Below, piece after piece: positions 54,714-63,328 of a stretch of DNA of 64,000 nucleotides. Source of the DNA: UBA7236 sp044227505. Lineage in GTDB: Bacteria; Bacteroidota; Bacteroidia; Chitinophagales; BACL12. How positions within the stretch are numbered: the stretch's first letter is position 1; every line of letters starts with the position of its first letter. The translations under genes and the position numbers were made by a program. Below the pieces are notes generated by a model. The model saw nothing but the letters and a program-made list of their open reading frames with translations, had not been told where the DNA came from and ran no database searches. The stretch spans positions 30,805-94,804 of the forward strand of contig JBGAWP010000008.1 in assembly GCA_044227505.1 (NCBI GenBank). The letters run 5' to 3'.

Positions 54714-55763
54714 ATGGAACTCGAAAAAGAACAGGTTAAACTTACGCAATATTCACACGGAGCAGGATGTGGCTGTAAAATATCGCCTAAGATATTGGAT
54801 GAAATATTAAAATCGGTTGGCAAACAAAATATTTTTCCAAATTTATTGGTTGGCAACGAAACAAAGGACGATGCTGCTGTGTATGATCTGGGTAATGGGA
54901 CCGGACTAATTTCTACTACCGATTTTTTTATGCCTATTGTAGATGACGCAGTTAAATTTGGAAAAATAGCAAGTGTTAATGCAATTAGTGATGTATATGC
55001 AATGGGAGGAAAACCATTAATGGCTATTGCAATTTTGGGTTGGCCTATTGATAAAATAGAACCCTATTATGCAGGATTGGTTTTAGAAGGTGCACGACAA
55101 GCGTGCGCAGAGGCGGGTATTCCATTAGCAGGAGGCCATAGTATTGATTGTCCGGAACCTGTGTTTGGTCTGGCAGTTAGCGGTTTAGTTGACCTTCCCA
55201 ATTTAAAAAAGAATTCAGGAGCAAGTGTAGGTTGTAGTTTATACCTCACCAAAAAATTAGGAGTTGGAATTTTAACCACTGCACAAAAAAAAGCTATATT
55301 AAAACCGGAACACGCGGATATTGCTCCGGATAGTATGATGGTATTAAATAAAATAGGAGAAGTGTTTGGCAAGTTAAATTTTATAGAAGCAATGACCGAT
55401 GTTACAGGATTCGGATTATTAGGACACTTAACTGAAATGTGCGAGGGAAGTGACCTCAGTGCGGAAATAAATTTTGAATTGGTTCCTACAATAGATGCAA
55501 CCATTTTAAACTATTATCTCGACTTAAAGTCAGTACCCGGAGGTACGATAAGAAATTATAACAGTTATGGCCATAAAATAAATGGATTAGATGACCATAA
55601 AAAAAACATTCTTTGCGATCCGCAAACCAGTGGTGGACTATTAGTAGCTGTAAGCAACGGATCAGAAGAAGAATTTGAAACAATAGCAAAGGAAAATGGT
55701 TTTTTACTTAGGTCCTTTGGAAAATTGGTGGAAAAAGGTACTTTTGTTATAGAGGTAATATAA
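54714..55763 (+). CDS. selD: Selenide, water dikinase (selenophosphate synthetase)
   Basis: 349 residues that align throughout with E. coli SelD as I know it: LTQYSHGAGCGCKISPK at the start, DDAAVYDLGNG, STTDFFMPIVDD, ISDVYAMGGKP, AGGHSID and CDPQTSGGLL. The active-site residues are C19 and K22 (GCGCK); C19, not selenocysteine, takes the catalytic place. It makes selenophosphate from selenide and ATP. With mnmH it forms the selenouridine module. No selA, selB or tRNA-Sec is in the window. Confidence 0.96.
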   Translation: MELEKEQVKLTQYSHGAGCGCKISPKILDEILKSVGKQNIFPNLLVGNETKDDAAVYDLGNGTGLISTTDFFMPIVDDAVKFGKIASVNAISDVYAMGGKPLMAIAILGWPIDKIEPYYAGLVLEGARQACAEAGIPLAGGHSIDCPEPVFGLAVSGLVDLPNLKKNSGASVGCSLYLTKKLGVGILTTAQKKAILKPEHADIAPDSMMVLNKIGEVFGKLNFIEAMTDVTGFGLLGHLTEMCEGSDLSAEINFELVPTIDATILNYYLDLKSVPGGTIRNYNSYGHKINGLDDHKKNILCDPQTSGGLLVAVSNGSEEEFETIAKENGFLLRSFGKLVEKGTFVIEVI

Positions 55764-55815
55764 AATTTACATCTTTGGTTAAAGGTTGCAATAAAGTATA
55801 CAATCAACCAAAACT

Positions 55816-56484
55816 ATGAAGGCTACATGCAATTCAATATTCTATTTATTGTTGTGCCTTGTAACTGTAAACGGAAGTTACGGACAACAGGACCTCAATA
55901 TTAGTCTGTGTTCCGGCGGTGGTTATACCCGGTGGGTTGATGTGGTAAGAAATGTTACTTTTTATGATGCCTCAGGAAATGTTATTGATAATGTTCAGGT
56001 GAAATCTGTAGGTAGTGGTCCTTCGGTTAAATTACAATCTAAAGTTTTATTTCAATTTAAAGATATTCAAATAGGATTAGGAGGAGGATTGCAGCGCGAT
56101 TTTTTTAGTTATTACAGCACTGAATCAGATATATCAGGATTAATTGAAATTGATACCACATTTATTACAAATGAAATTTATGAGTTGGAATATTATTTAA
56201 TCGGAGGATTTAATTTATTCAAATCGGAACACTGGTCAGGAAATTTGAATTTGAATTTTGGCACATACTATTTGCATAGTGATTACACAGGTGCTGAAAT
56301 AAAACGGAAAATAAATACAGGTGTTGAATGTGAATTAAATTATTTCATGATCGAAAGCTGGGCCCTTCAAATTAATCCGAAATATGAATACGAATTTTTA
56401 TCGTTAGATGAACCATTACAAGGAAATCCGAACTGGAGTATTCACAATGTTTCTGCGAGTGTTGGGTTGTGCAAAACCTTTTAA
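55816..56484 (+). CDS. Outer-membrane beta-barrel protein of unknown function
   Basis: 222 residues; signal peptide MKATCNSIFYLLLCLVTVNG(SYGQ). Strand-rich: INISLCSGGGYTRWV, GLGGGLQRDFFSYY, GNLNLNFGTYYLHS and the terminal HNVSASVGLCKTF. Ends in Phe as outer-membrane barrels do. No family recognised. It follows selD by 52 bp on the same strand. Confidence 0.65.
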   Translation: MKATCNSIFYLLLCLVTVNGSYGQQDLNISLCSGGGYTRWVDVVRNVTFYDASGNVIDNVQVKSVGSGPSVKLQSKVLFQFKDIQIGLGGGLQRDFFSYYSTESDISGLIEIDTTFITNEIYELEYYLIGGFNLFKSEHWSGNLNLNFGTYYLHSDYTGAEIKRKINTGVECELNYFMIESWALQINPKYEYEFLSLDEPLQGNPNWSIHNVSASVGLCKTF

Positions 56485-56619
56485 ATGCACTAGTTTTCAG
56501 TAAATTTCGAGGTCAATTCCGCTTTTTATGGCCAAATCGCGGATTTATGGTCAATTTGTCCACGAAATTTCTTTCTTGCGGTGGACACATTTTGAAAAAA
56601 AAAAGTTTAATTTGCATTT

Positions 56620-57915
56620 ATGGGGGAGACAATGGCTACACAAAAAAAATTGAAGGTTTCACAAATGGCTGAAAACCTTATAGGGAGCGAGATCATAAAA
56701 TTGGCAGCAGAAATTCAGAACCGTATGAAAACCGGTGAGAAGATCTATAATATGACCATAGGCGATTTCGACCCCAAAATTTTCCCCATTCCAAAAGAGT
56801 TAGAAGAAGAGATCATTCGCGCGTATCGCAATAATGAAACGAATTACCCTGCAGCGAATGGTATTGAAAAATTGCGTGTGGCAGCGCAGCATTTTATCAA
56901 AAAAAATCAGGGCTTGGATTATGCTCTTGATGAATTTTTAATTGCAGGTGGCGGACGACCACTCATTTATGCCACTTATATTACATTATTAGATGCCGGT
57001 GATAAAGTGATATACCCTATTCCAAGTTGGAACAATAATCATTATACACATTTAAGTACTTGTCAGAAAATTGAAGTACTTACAAAACCGGAAAATAATT
57101 TTATGCCAACGGCAGATGAAATTGCTCCACACGTTAAGGATGCAACTTTAATTGCTTTATGTTCACCGCTAAACCCAACGGGCACAACTTTTACAAAAAA
57201 TAATCTGGAAGAAATTTGTGATCTTGTTATCGCCGAAAATAACCAAAGAGGAGCTGATGAAAAACCATTGTATATTTTATACGATCAGTTATATTGGACA
57301 CTTACCTTCGGCGAAACAAAACATTATGATCCTGTATCCTTGCGACCTGAATTAAAACAATATGTAATTTATATAGATGGAATAAGTAAATCATTATCTG
57401 CAACCGGAATTCGCGTGGGATGGAGTTTCGGTCCGAAACAAATTATAGATAAAATGAAGAGTATTTTATCGCATATTGGAGCCTGGAGCCCAAAACCGGA
57501 ACAGGTAGCAGCGGCAAATTTTTTAATGATGGATGTTGCTGTAAATACCTTTTTAGCAGATTTCAAAAATAAGATACAACAGCGCCTCGACGGATTTTAT
57601 GCAGGATTTAAAAAATTAAAGGAAAAAAATTATCCTGTAGAATGTATTGCACCACAAGCCGCTATTTATTTAACACTTAAAATTGATTTTAGAGGTGCAT
57701 TAACTGCAGAAGGGACACGCATTGATACAATGGCTGACGTTACCTCCTATTTACTCGATGAAGCGAAAATGGCACTGGTGCCGTTTTATGCTTTTGGAAG
57801 CGAAAAAGAAAGCCCTTGGTTCAGGCTGAGTGTTGGAACAACAAAAATGGAAGATGTGGATGCGTGTTTGTTGAGTTTGGAAAAGGCGTTGAAGAAATTG
57901 ACAATTGATAATTGA
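56620..57915 (+). CDS. Class I/II pyridoxal-phosphate aminotransferase
   Basis: 431 residues of fold type I. AANGIEKLRVAAQHF, AGGGRPLIYATYITLLDAGDKV, LCSPLNPTGTTF, LYDQLYW and the PLP lysine in GISKSLSATGIRVGW, then PWFRLSVGT for the carboxylate-binding Arg. Probable aspartate or aromatic aminotransferase. Start ATG 56620; a second ATG at 56632 gives MATQKKLKVSQ and cannot be excluded. The last codons (KKLTIDN and TAA) lie in an intergenic repeat, so the C-terminus has been extended or shaped by it. Confidence 0.88.
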   Translation: MGETMATQKKLKVSQMAENLIGSEIIKLAAEIQNRMKTGEKIYNMTIGDFDPKIFPIPKELEEEIIRAYRNNETNYPAANGIEKLRVAAQHFIKKNQGLDYALDEFLIAGGGRPLIYATYITLLDAGDKVIYPIPSWNNNHYTHLSTCQKIEVLTKPENNFMPTADEIAPHVKDATLIALCSPLNPTGTTFTKNNLEEICDLVIAENNQRGADEKPLYILYDQLYWTLTFGETKHYDPVSLRPELKQYVIYIDGISKSLSATGIRVGWSFGPKQIIDKMKSILSHIGAWSPKPEQVAAANFLMMDVAVNTFLADFKNKIQQRLDGFYAGFKKLKEKNYPVECIAPQAAIYLTLKIDFRGALTAEGTRIDTMADVTSYLLDEAKMALVPFYAFGSEKESPWFRLSVGTTKMEDVDACLLSLEKALKKLTIDN

Positions 57916-57922
57916 TAATTAA
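57897..57922. repeat. TTGACAATTGATAATTGA repeat at an aminotransferase stop codon
   Basis: AATTGACAATTGATAATTGA followed by TAATTAA, a family also at 22902-22932 and 60089-60127. The aminotransferase stop codon is inside it. Confidence 0.7.
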
Positions 57923-57994
57923 ACAGCCTGATTTATTTTAATATTGAGACTTCGATAAACTAATTCTAGTTCTTAATAGGAGAAAGGAGTGAGG

Positions 57995-58109
57995 AGAAAG
58001 GAGTTTAAATTTCTTGCGAAATTTTACTAAATCCTAATGTTTTCCTGATACTTGATACCTGATACTTGATACTTAATAGAAAGGAGTTTAAATTTCTTGC
58101 GAAATTTTT
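57995..58109. repeat. Direct repeat AGGAGTTTAAATTTCTTGCG
   Basis: GAAAGGAGTTTAAATTTCTT... with AAATTTCTTGCGAAATTT, a near palindrome, occurs at 57995-58025 and again at 58079-58109. TACTTGATACTTGATACCTG words lie between. Confidence 0.7.
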
Positions 58110-58198
58110 TTGGACTATGCCGTTAGTGAAACCCTCGCTAAGAGCGAGAGCCTCACTCGATCAGGTTTAATGAATTTAAAAATCCCACATTTTGTTTT

Positions 58199-58272
58199 CC
58201 TATGTCCTATGTCCTATGTCGTATGTCCTATGTCGTATGTCCTAGGTCCTATGTCGTATGTCCTAGGTCCTA
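58199..58272. repeat. CTATGTCCTATGTCGTATGTC minisatellite
   Basis: Ten-base CCTATGTCCT/CGTATGTCCT-type units repeat about seven times. The last CTA (58270-58272) is the reverse complement of the TAG stop of the minus-strand gene that ends here. No other gene is seen in 57916-58269. Confidence 0.8.
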
Positions 58273-59907
58273 AAATCCAAACCTAAACAAATACCCGGGC
58301 TGATTTTTTCCTTCGGGGCGACCGTAGTAGAGGAATGAATTTAATTCATGAAAATAATCTCCTTTTATCCAATTATAATCTTTAAATGGGATTTTACATT
58401 CTCCTACTAATTCGTTTATCACAAAATCTCCTTTTTCATTAAATGTAATATCATATCGATAAAACTCGCCTATGTTACCGGCGTCAACTTGCGATTTATA
58501 AACCGTTTTAACATCCGGTTGGTCAGCACCGGCGCTTATTTTTTCATAGCTATTGCCATAAGCATGTACTCTATTGTTTTCGAGTAAAATTTCATTTGTT
58601 TCCCAATCCGAAAAATAAAATAGATGTGCCCAAACATTTTTAAAATTTTCATCCAGTTTAATATAAGCAATCGCACCTAATTCCAAATTTTTCATATTGC
58701 TGGGCGTGAATCCTCCACTTCCCGGAGGCAGCACCGGTAAATAATCTTTATACGAAAGGTAAATATTACCTTCTGCATCACTTTGAATACTATGCAACAA
58801 AAACTCTTTGGATGAGGCGTTATACCCATTTTTTCCTTCCTTTCCATAAGAGGATGCTTCCTCAGGAGAAAGGTAGTCAAATACCATACTTGAAAAATCA
58901 TCAATTATATCACCATTGGCTACGTCAAAAACATAAAACTTACCGGAATCAAAGTATAATTTGTCTTCAAATTTTTGCCAGATCACATCAACGAATAATT
59001 TATTGTCTACAAAAATAAAATTTACAGATTCTGAATATCCGATTTCATCTTCCAAATTGGCTTTTTGAATTTTATTGGTTTTGTCTTTAAAATAGATCAC
59101 TTGTGTAACATAATCACCTGCACCTTTTTTATATTTTTTTTCCACCCCAATACCTAAAGCAAATTCTCCATCATTACTTACTTCCGTTACGATAGACCGA
59201 AGATCGATCAATTTATGATCTGTTGTAATAACTCCCTCATAGGCAATTGAAAGATCAGGATTAAACACTTTATAGGCGAAATTCCCCAACGCAAAATCAT
59301 CCTTTGTTTGTGGATACAAAAGAATGGAAACATATTTGTGATTCTCAGAAAAATTTAGATAGACTTTTGCTTTTGGAGCAAATAGTGCTCCGGGTTCATT
59401 TTTCTCGATCACAATATCCTCTTCTGCCCCTAACATATCAATTTTTTCTTCTTTTAATGTTAAAGAATTTTTATCTATTTGCTGAGCATATAATCTTGTA
59501 GTTTTTGCAAGGCTACCGGTGCTGATTTTTTCCGTGTAAATTATATATAATTGCTCTCCAATTTGAGCAACGCCATAATATGACCTCGATTTATTCATAA
59601 CAATTGCAATACTTTTTGAATTTAGCAAATTCAACTGCGCATCATACTTTTCTATATATAAACTTTCAGGCTGTAGGCTTGACAGGAGTATTTCGTTTGG
59701 CCCGGTCACATAAATGTCAAAATATGAGTTCCCCCATAGATCAGCCTTCCCTCCTACCCAATAGGTGAATGAAGATGCAATCTCTTCTCCGGTTTTAACT
59801 TGTTTAAATGTTTCACAATTTATTTGGGCTTTAATAGGATTAATATAACCCACAAATAAAATAGTAAGCGAAACGAGTTTCACCTTTAGTAATAATTGTG
59901 TTTTCAT
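58270..59907 (-). CDS. Secreted protein of unknown function, strand-rich
   Basis: 545 residues; signal peptide ending GYINPIKAQ. The rest looks like a repeated beta architecture (YFDIYVTGPNEILLSSL, EQLYIIYTEKIS, YVSILLYPQTKDDF, KLFVDVIWQKFED) and may be a propeller, without Asp-box or known motifs. It lacks a T9SS sorting domain and ends FRFGF, so it may stay in the periplasm or outer membrane. Its TAG stop codon is part of the minisatellite at 58199-58272. Confidence 0.65.
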   Translation of the reverse strand: MKTQLLLKVKLVSLTILFVGYINPIKAQINCETFKQVKTGEEIASSFTYWVGGKADLWGNSYFDIYVTGPNEILLSSLQPESLYIEKYDAQLNLLNSKSIAIVMNKSRSYYGVAQIGEQLYIIYTEKISTGSLAKTTRLYAQQIDKNSLTLKEEKIDMLGAEEDIVIEKNEPGALFAPKAKVYLNFSENHKYVSILLYPQTKDDFALGNFAYKVFNPDLSIAYEGVITTDHKLIDLRSIVTEVSNDGEFALGIGVEKKYKKGAGDYVTQVIYFKDKTNKIQKANLEDEIGYSESVNFIFVDNKLFVDVIWQKFEDKLYFDSGKFYVFDVANGDIIDDFSSMVFDYLSPEEASSYGKEGKNGYNASSKEFLLHSIQSDAEGNIYLSYKDYLPVLPPGSGGFTPSNMKNLELGAIAYIKLDENFKNVWAHLFYFSDWETNEILLENNRVHAYGNSYEKISAGADQPDVKTVYKSQVDAGNIGEFYRYDITFNEKGDFVINELVGECKIPFKDYNWIKGDYFHELNSFLYYGRPEGKNQPGYLFRFGF

Positions 59908-60030
59908 TGTTGGATACTTTAGTTTATTAAAATTTTATAATAAATTGAAATTCAGTTCAAGTTAAAAAAACTGTGACGTCAGCGTTGATTCATTCCTTCA
60001 TTCTTAATTCTTCATACTCAATCTACCTAA

Positions 60031-60061
60031 GACCTCACAGGTTTCCAAAACCTGTGAGGTC
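60031..60061. repeat. GACCTCACAGGTT palindrome
   Basis: Perfect 13-bp stem GACCTCACAGGTT / AACCTGTGAGGTC with a 5-base loop (TCCAA), the same element as in the tandem unit at 480-767. Confidence 0.85.
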
Positions 60062-60088
60062 GTCGAGGTCGTCGAAATCTCGGCTGTT

Positions 60089-60127
60089 AATTGTCAAATT
60101 ATCAATTGTCAATTATCAATTGTCAAT
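60089..60127. repeat. AATTGTCAATTATCAATTG repeat at a thioesterase stop codon
   Basis: Three TTGTCAAATTATC/TATCAATTGTC words on the plus strand, the reverse of the family at 57897-57922. The TAA at 60109-60111 on the minus strand is the stop of the thioesterase, whose last residues read LTIDN, as in the aminotransferase. Confidence 0.7.
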
Positions 60128-60501
60128 TTCCCTCTCATTTCCTCATCAAGTTCAATCGATCTTCCGGTTGCATTGTCAACCATTGCAAAAGTGACATCGG
60201 CGTCGGCAACTAATTTATTGTCGGAAATTCTGGTAATGTTTTGATGAACGGTTGCACTTTTGTTTCCGATGTTTTTAATTTCCACATCAACCACTAATTC
60301 GTCGTTTAAAACAGAGGGCCGTTTATAATTAATATTGATATTAACAACAACAAAACTCAAATTCCTTTTTTCAAAAAATTCGAAAGGACCCAATCGGTTC
60401 AGCCATTCCCAACGCGCCTCCTCCAGAAATTCGAGGTAACGGGCATTATTTACGTGCCCGAACATATCACAATGGAAACCTCGTACTTTAATTGTATGCA
60501 T
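60109..60501 (-). CDS. Acyl-CoA thioesterase, 4-hydroxybenzoyl-CoA thioesterase fold (YbgC/FadM type)
   Basis: 130 residues, single hotdog domain. The active-site segment is CDMFGHVNNARYLEFLEEARWEW, with the Asp of the DxxGHVNN motif. NININYKRPSVLNDELVVDVEI and ADADVTFAMVDNATGRSIEL follow. It releases acids from acyl-CoA. The last five residues (LTIDN) come from an intergenic repeat. Confidence 0.88.
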   Translation of the reverse strand: MHTIKVRGFHCDMFGHVNNARYLEFLEEARWEWLNRLGPFEFFEKRNLSFVVVNININYKRPSVLNDELVVDVEIKNIGNKSATVHQNITRISDNKLVADADVTFAMVDNATGRSIELDEEMRGKLTIDN

Positions 60502-60580
60502 CGTTTTTGGTTAGGGTGTTAAAGATGAGAATAAATTGGGGGAAATTAACTTTATTTATAATTAAATTTTCAGGGTTACC

Positions 60581-60685
60581 GCGTGAGGGATAGTAGCGGA
60601 AACCCCACAGCCGAGGCACGAGGCGAGGAGTTGTAGCGAATAGCCCGACCCCTCGGGGCACGCCCAAACAATCCCTATTTTTCTG
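60581..60685. other. Structured intergenic element, candidate non-coding RNA
   Basis: GCGTGAGGGATAGTAGCGGA opens the element; CACGCCC (60659) can pair with GCGTG, and ATCCCT (60671-60676) with AGGGAT (60586-60591); an inner CCCCTCGGGG (60649-60658) hairpin is present. TATTTTTC follows at 60676. The type of element is familiar from Bacteroidota intergenic regions, but I know no name. Strand and function are uncertain. Confidence 0.45.
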
Positions 60686-60710
60686 ATTATATTTACAAAA
60701 AATAAAAAGT

Positions 60711-61577
60711 ATGTATAATCAGCCAATGTTACGCGACGGAGCCTTGCAGGGTAAAACAGTAATAGTAACCGGAGGTGGAACAGGATTAGGAAAAAGTATG
60801 TCGACCTATTTTTTACAGTTGGGTGCTAATGTTGTAATAACCAGCAGAAAACTGGATGTGTTGGAAAAAACTGCTGCCGAATTAAGTGCATTTACCAAAG
60901 GAAATTGTTTTGCTGTTGCATGTGATGTGCGCAATTATGAGGAGGTGGAAAATGTATTAAAATTATCGGTAGAAAAATTCGGGCAGGTGGATGTATTGGT
61001 AAATAATGCAGCGGGAAATTTTATTTCTCCAACGGAAAGATTATCACACAGAGCATTTGATACTGTTGTAGATATTGTTTTAAAAGGAAGTTATAATTGC
61101 ACTTTAGCACTGGGGAAATATTGGATTGAAAATAAAATAAAAGGAAATGTAATGAGCATTGTAACCACGTATGCATGGACAGGCTCAGGATATGTGGTAC
61201 CAAGCGCATGTGCTAAGGCAGGGGTTTTAGCACTTACGAGAAGTCTTGCAGTAGAGTGGGGAAAATACGGCATAAGACTCAATGCAATTGCTCCCGGACC
61301 ATTTCCAACCGAAGGTGCGTGGAGCAGGTTATTGCCACCCGACTTAAAAGAAGAATTTGATCTTACAAAAAAAATACCTGTAGGCAGATTAGGTGATCAT
61401 CAGGAACTCGCAAATATTGCTGCATATTTAATTTCCGATTATGCGGGATTTGTAAATGGTGAAGTAATTACCATTGATGGTGGTGAATGGTTAAAAGGCG
61501 CAGGTGAATTTAATATGCTGGAAAAAGTGCCAACACAATTGTGGGATATGATGGAGATGATGCGGAAGAAAAAATAA
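60711..61577 (+). CDS. SDR family oxidoreductase, 2,4-dienoyl-CoA reductase-like
   Basis: 288 residues. NAD(P)-binding VIVTGGGTGLGKSMSTYF, DVLVNNAAGNFISP, then SIVTTYAWTGSGYVVPSACAKAGVLALTRSLAVEWGKYGIRLNAIAPGPF, the DECR-type pattern with AKAG in place of the usual YxxxK, and GEVITIDGGEWL. It may reduce 2,4-dienoyl-CoA during beta-oxidation of unsaturated acids. Preceded by the structured element at 60581-60685; no operon partner. Confidence 0.9.
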   Translation: MYNQPMLRDGALQGKTVIVTGGGTGLGKSMSTYFLQLGANVVITSRKLDVLEKTAAELSAFTKGNCFAVACDVRNYEEVENVLKLSVEKFGQVDVLVNNAAGNFISPTERLSHRAFDTVVDIVLKGSYNCTLALGKYWIENKIKGNVMSIVTTYAWTGSGYVVPSACAKAGVLALTRSLAVEWGKYGIRLNAIAPGPFPTEGAWSRLLPPDLKEEFDLTKKIPVGRLGDHQELANIAAYLISDYAGFVNGEVITIDGGEWLKGAGEFNMLEKVPTQLWDMMEMMRKKK

Positions 61578-61703
61578 GTGGTAAAATTCATTATTCAAGA
61601 GAATATATATATTACCATAATCTTAAATCTCAATATAAAACTTTAATTATATTATTGAATAAAACTTCATCTCCGGGAGATTAATTACTGTAAAACAAAC
61701 TCT

Positions 61704-61731
61704 GCTACCTTTTGCTTGACCAAAAGGTAGC
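61704..61731. repeat. Hairpin GCTACCTTTTG / CAAAAGGTAGC
   Basis: Perfect 11-bp stem with a 6-base loop (CTTGAC). It lies left of the larger foldback element and may be part of it. Confidence 0.7.
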
Positions 61732-61757
61732 GCCAAAAGTCAAGGGCTTCACCATCC

Positions 61758-61952
61758 AGCTTAAATGTTCCTAATGCTTGCCACGCGGAGCGAAAAAGGC
61801 GCCACTATCAATTGAACTTTTTTTTTCTCAGGAGATTTTATTTTAAAATTAAAATTTTAATTTTTCCGGAGGGTGGCGCTTATTTTCGCTCAAATTCTGC
61901 TATCATTGGAGCATTTATTGTGTTGTGGCGACGCATAAGGAACATTAAAGCT
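61758..61952. repeat. Nested inverted-repeat (foldback) element of about 195 bp
   Basis: Outer arms: AGCTTAAATGTTCCTAATGC at 61758-61777 against the inverse of 61931-61952 (GCATAAGGAACATTAAAGCT). Inner arms: GAGCGAAAAAGGCGCCAC at 61788-61805 against GTGGCGCTTATTTTCGCTC at 61873-61891. The centre is A/T rich. A large stem with internal loops could form in DNA or RNA. No reading frame; the remainder of 61578-62203 is AT-rich with nothing recognised. Confidence 0.7.
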
Positions 61953-62203
61953 ACATGCTGAGGCCCAACTCCATCTACCCTTTATATTAAAACCGGAAAA
62001 TAAAATTGGTCATATAGTACACAAATATTATTTCACATCTAAAATTCTAATAGCATATGAATTTAGTAAATAATTCTTTTTATAAAGTAGGGATTTCAAA
62101 ATAAAATATGCCAAATTTAATAGCTGTTATTATGACATTTGCCAATGAAGTTAATATTTATAATTCCAGAATTTTACCACTGATCAAGTGAATTTAACAA
62201 ATC

Positions 62204-63217
62204 TTAAATAATATTTACTTCCGGATCAATATCAATATCAAATTTATCTTTTACCGACCGTTTTATTTCAAGGGCGAGTGCATAAATTTCTTCTCCGGTC
62301 GCATTCCCATAGTTCACCAATACCAGTGCCTGATCTTTATGAGCACCTGTATTTCCAACGCGTTTTCCTTTCCAACCGCATTGTTCGATAAGCCAACCTG
62401 CGGGTATTTTTATTAGGCCATTGCCAGCCGGATAGGAAGGAATATTTGGAAAAACCTTTACTAACTTTTCAAATTTACTAATCTCAATTTCCGGATTTTT
62501 GAAAAAACTTCCTGCATTACCTAAAATTTTCGGATCCGGTAATTTACTTTTCCTAATGCTTATCACTGCATCTGATACTTCTTTAATTCCCGGATTGGTT
62601 ATGTCTTGTAATTTCAAAACATCTTTAATTGCTCCATAGGTAATATTAACTTTTGGGTTTTTATTTAATTGCAGCGTTACAGCTGAAATAAAATACTTAC
62701 CTTTTAATTCGTTTTTGAAAATACTATTTCTGTACCCGAATTTACAATCGTTGAAATTAAATAATTTAATTTCCCCGGTTAAAATATCTGTTGCTTCGAG
62801 GGAATAAAAAACATCTTTCAACTCAACACCATAGGCGCCGATATTTTGCATTGGTGCAGCTCCGACGGTACCCGGGATAAGCGATAAATTTTCAATGCCG
62901 CCCCAATTTTTTGCAACAGAATATTCCACTAAAGAATGCCAAATCACGCCCCCTGCGGCACGTATTAAAACTGATTGGCCGGTTTCGGAAACAACACTGA
63001 TACCTTTTAAATTATTCTGCAAAACCACACCGGGAAAATCGCGGGTGAATAACATATTTGTTCCTCCGCCAAGAATCAGAACCTTTTCTTTAAACAATCC
63101 ATCGGCAATACATTGCTGCAGATCATTTTCTGAGTGTAATTCACCGAAAAATGCAGCCTTTATATCAATTCCGAATGAATTGTAAGCTTTAAGAGAGAAA
63201 TTTTCTTCCAGTTTCAA
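62204..63217 (-). CDS. murB: UDP-N-acetylenolpyruvoylglucosamine reductase
   Basis: 337 residues; second committed step of peptidoglycan synthesis, making UDP-MurNAc with NADPH and FAD. The FAD-binding part has LILGGGTNMLF, WGGIENLSLIPGTVGAAPMQNIGAYG and FGYRNSIFK; the catalytic Ser and following residues are in GNAGSFFKNPEI, and the end has IPAGWLIEQCGWKGKRVGNTGAHKDQALVLVN. It is a type I enzyme like the E. coli one. Stand-alone here; other mur genes are not next to it. Confidence 0.96.
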   Translation of the reverse strand: MKLEENFSLKAYNSFGIDIKAAFFGELHSENDLQQCIADGLFKEKVLILGGGTNMLFTRDFPGVVLQNNLKGISVVSETGQSVLIRAAGGVIWHSLVEYSVAKNWGGIENLSLIPGTVGAAPMQNIGAYGVELKDVFYSLEATDILTGEIKLFNFNDCKFGYRNSIFKNELKGKYFISAVTLQLNKNPKVNITYGAIKDVLKLQDITNPGIKEVSDAVISIRKSKLPDPKILGNAGSFFKNPEIEISKFEKLVKVFPNIPSYPAGNGLIKIPAGWLIEQCGWKGKRVGNTGAHKDQALVLVNYGNATGEEIYALALEIKRSVKDKFDIDIDPEVNII

Positions 63218-63328
63218 AGTTATTGGTTTAACTGCCCTGCGGAGGCGCTATTGGCATGTTTTAAAGATTTGTTATTTTTACGGTAAAAGTAATAGAATAT
63301 AACAGTTAAAGGATATTAACTTTCAAAC

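Noticed and set aside
54765..54782. Selenocysteine codon (TGA) in selD
   Set aside because: Both relevant codons in GAGCGC are TGT or TGC; no in-frame TGA.
56469..56672. 67-codon plus-strand frame between the beta-barrel gene and the aminotransferase
   Set aside because: It overlaps both genes, has no conserved feature and the aminotransferase start is well supported.
61578..62203. Hidden protein gene or tRNA in the 626-bp gap
   Set aside because: Stops in all frames and no cloverleaf; only the foldback element is seen.
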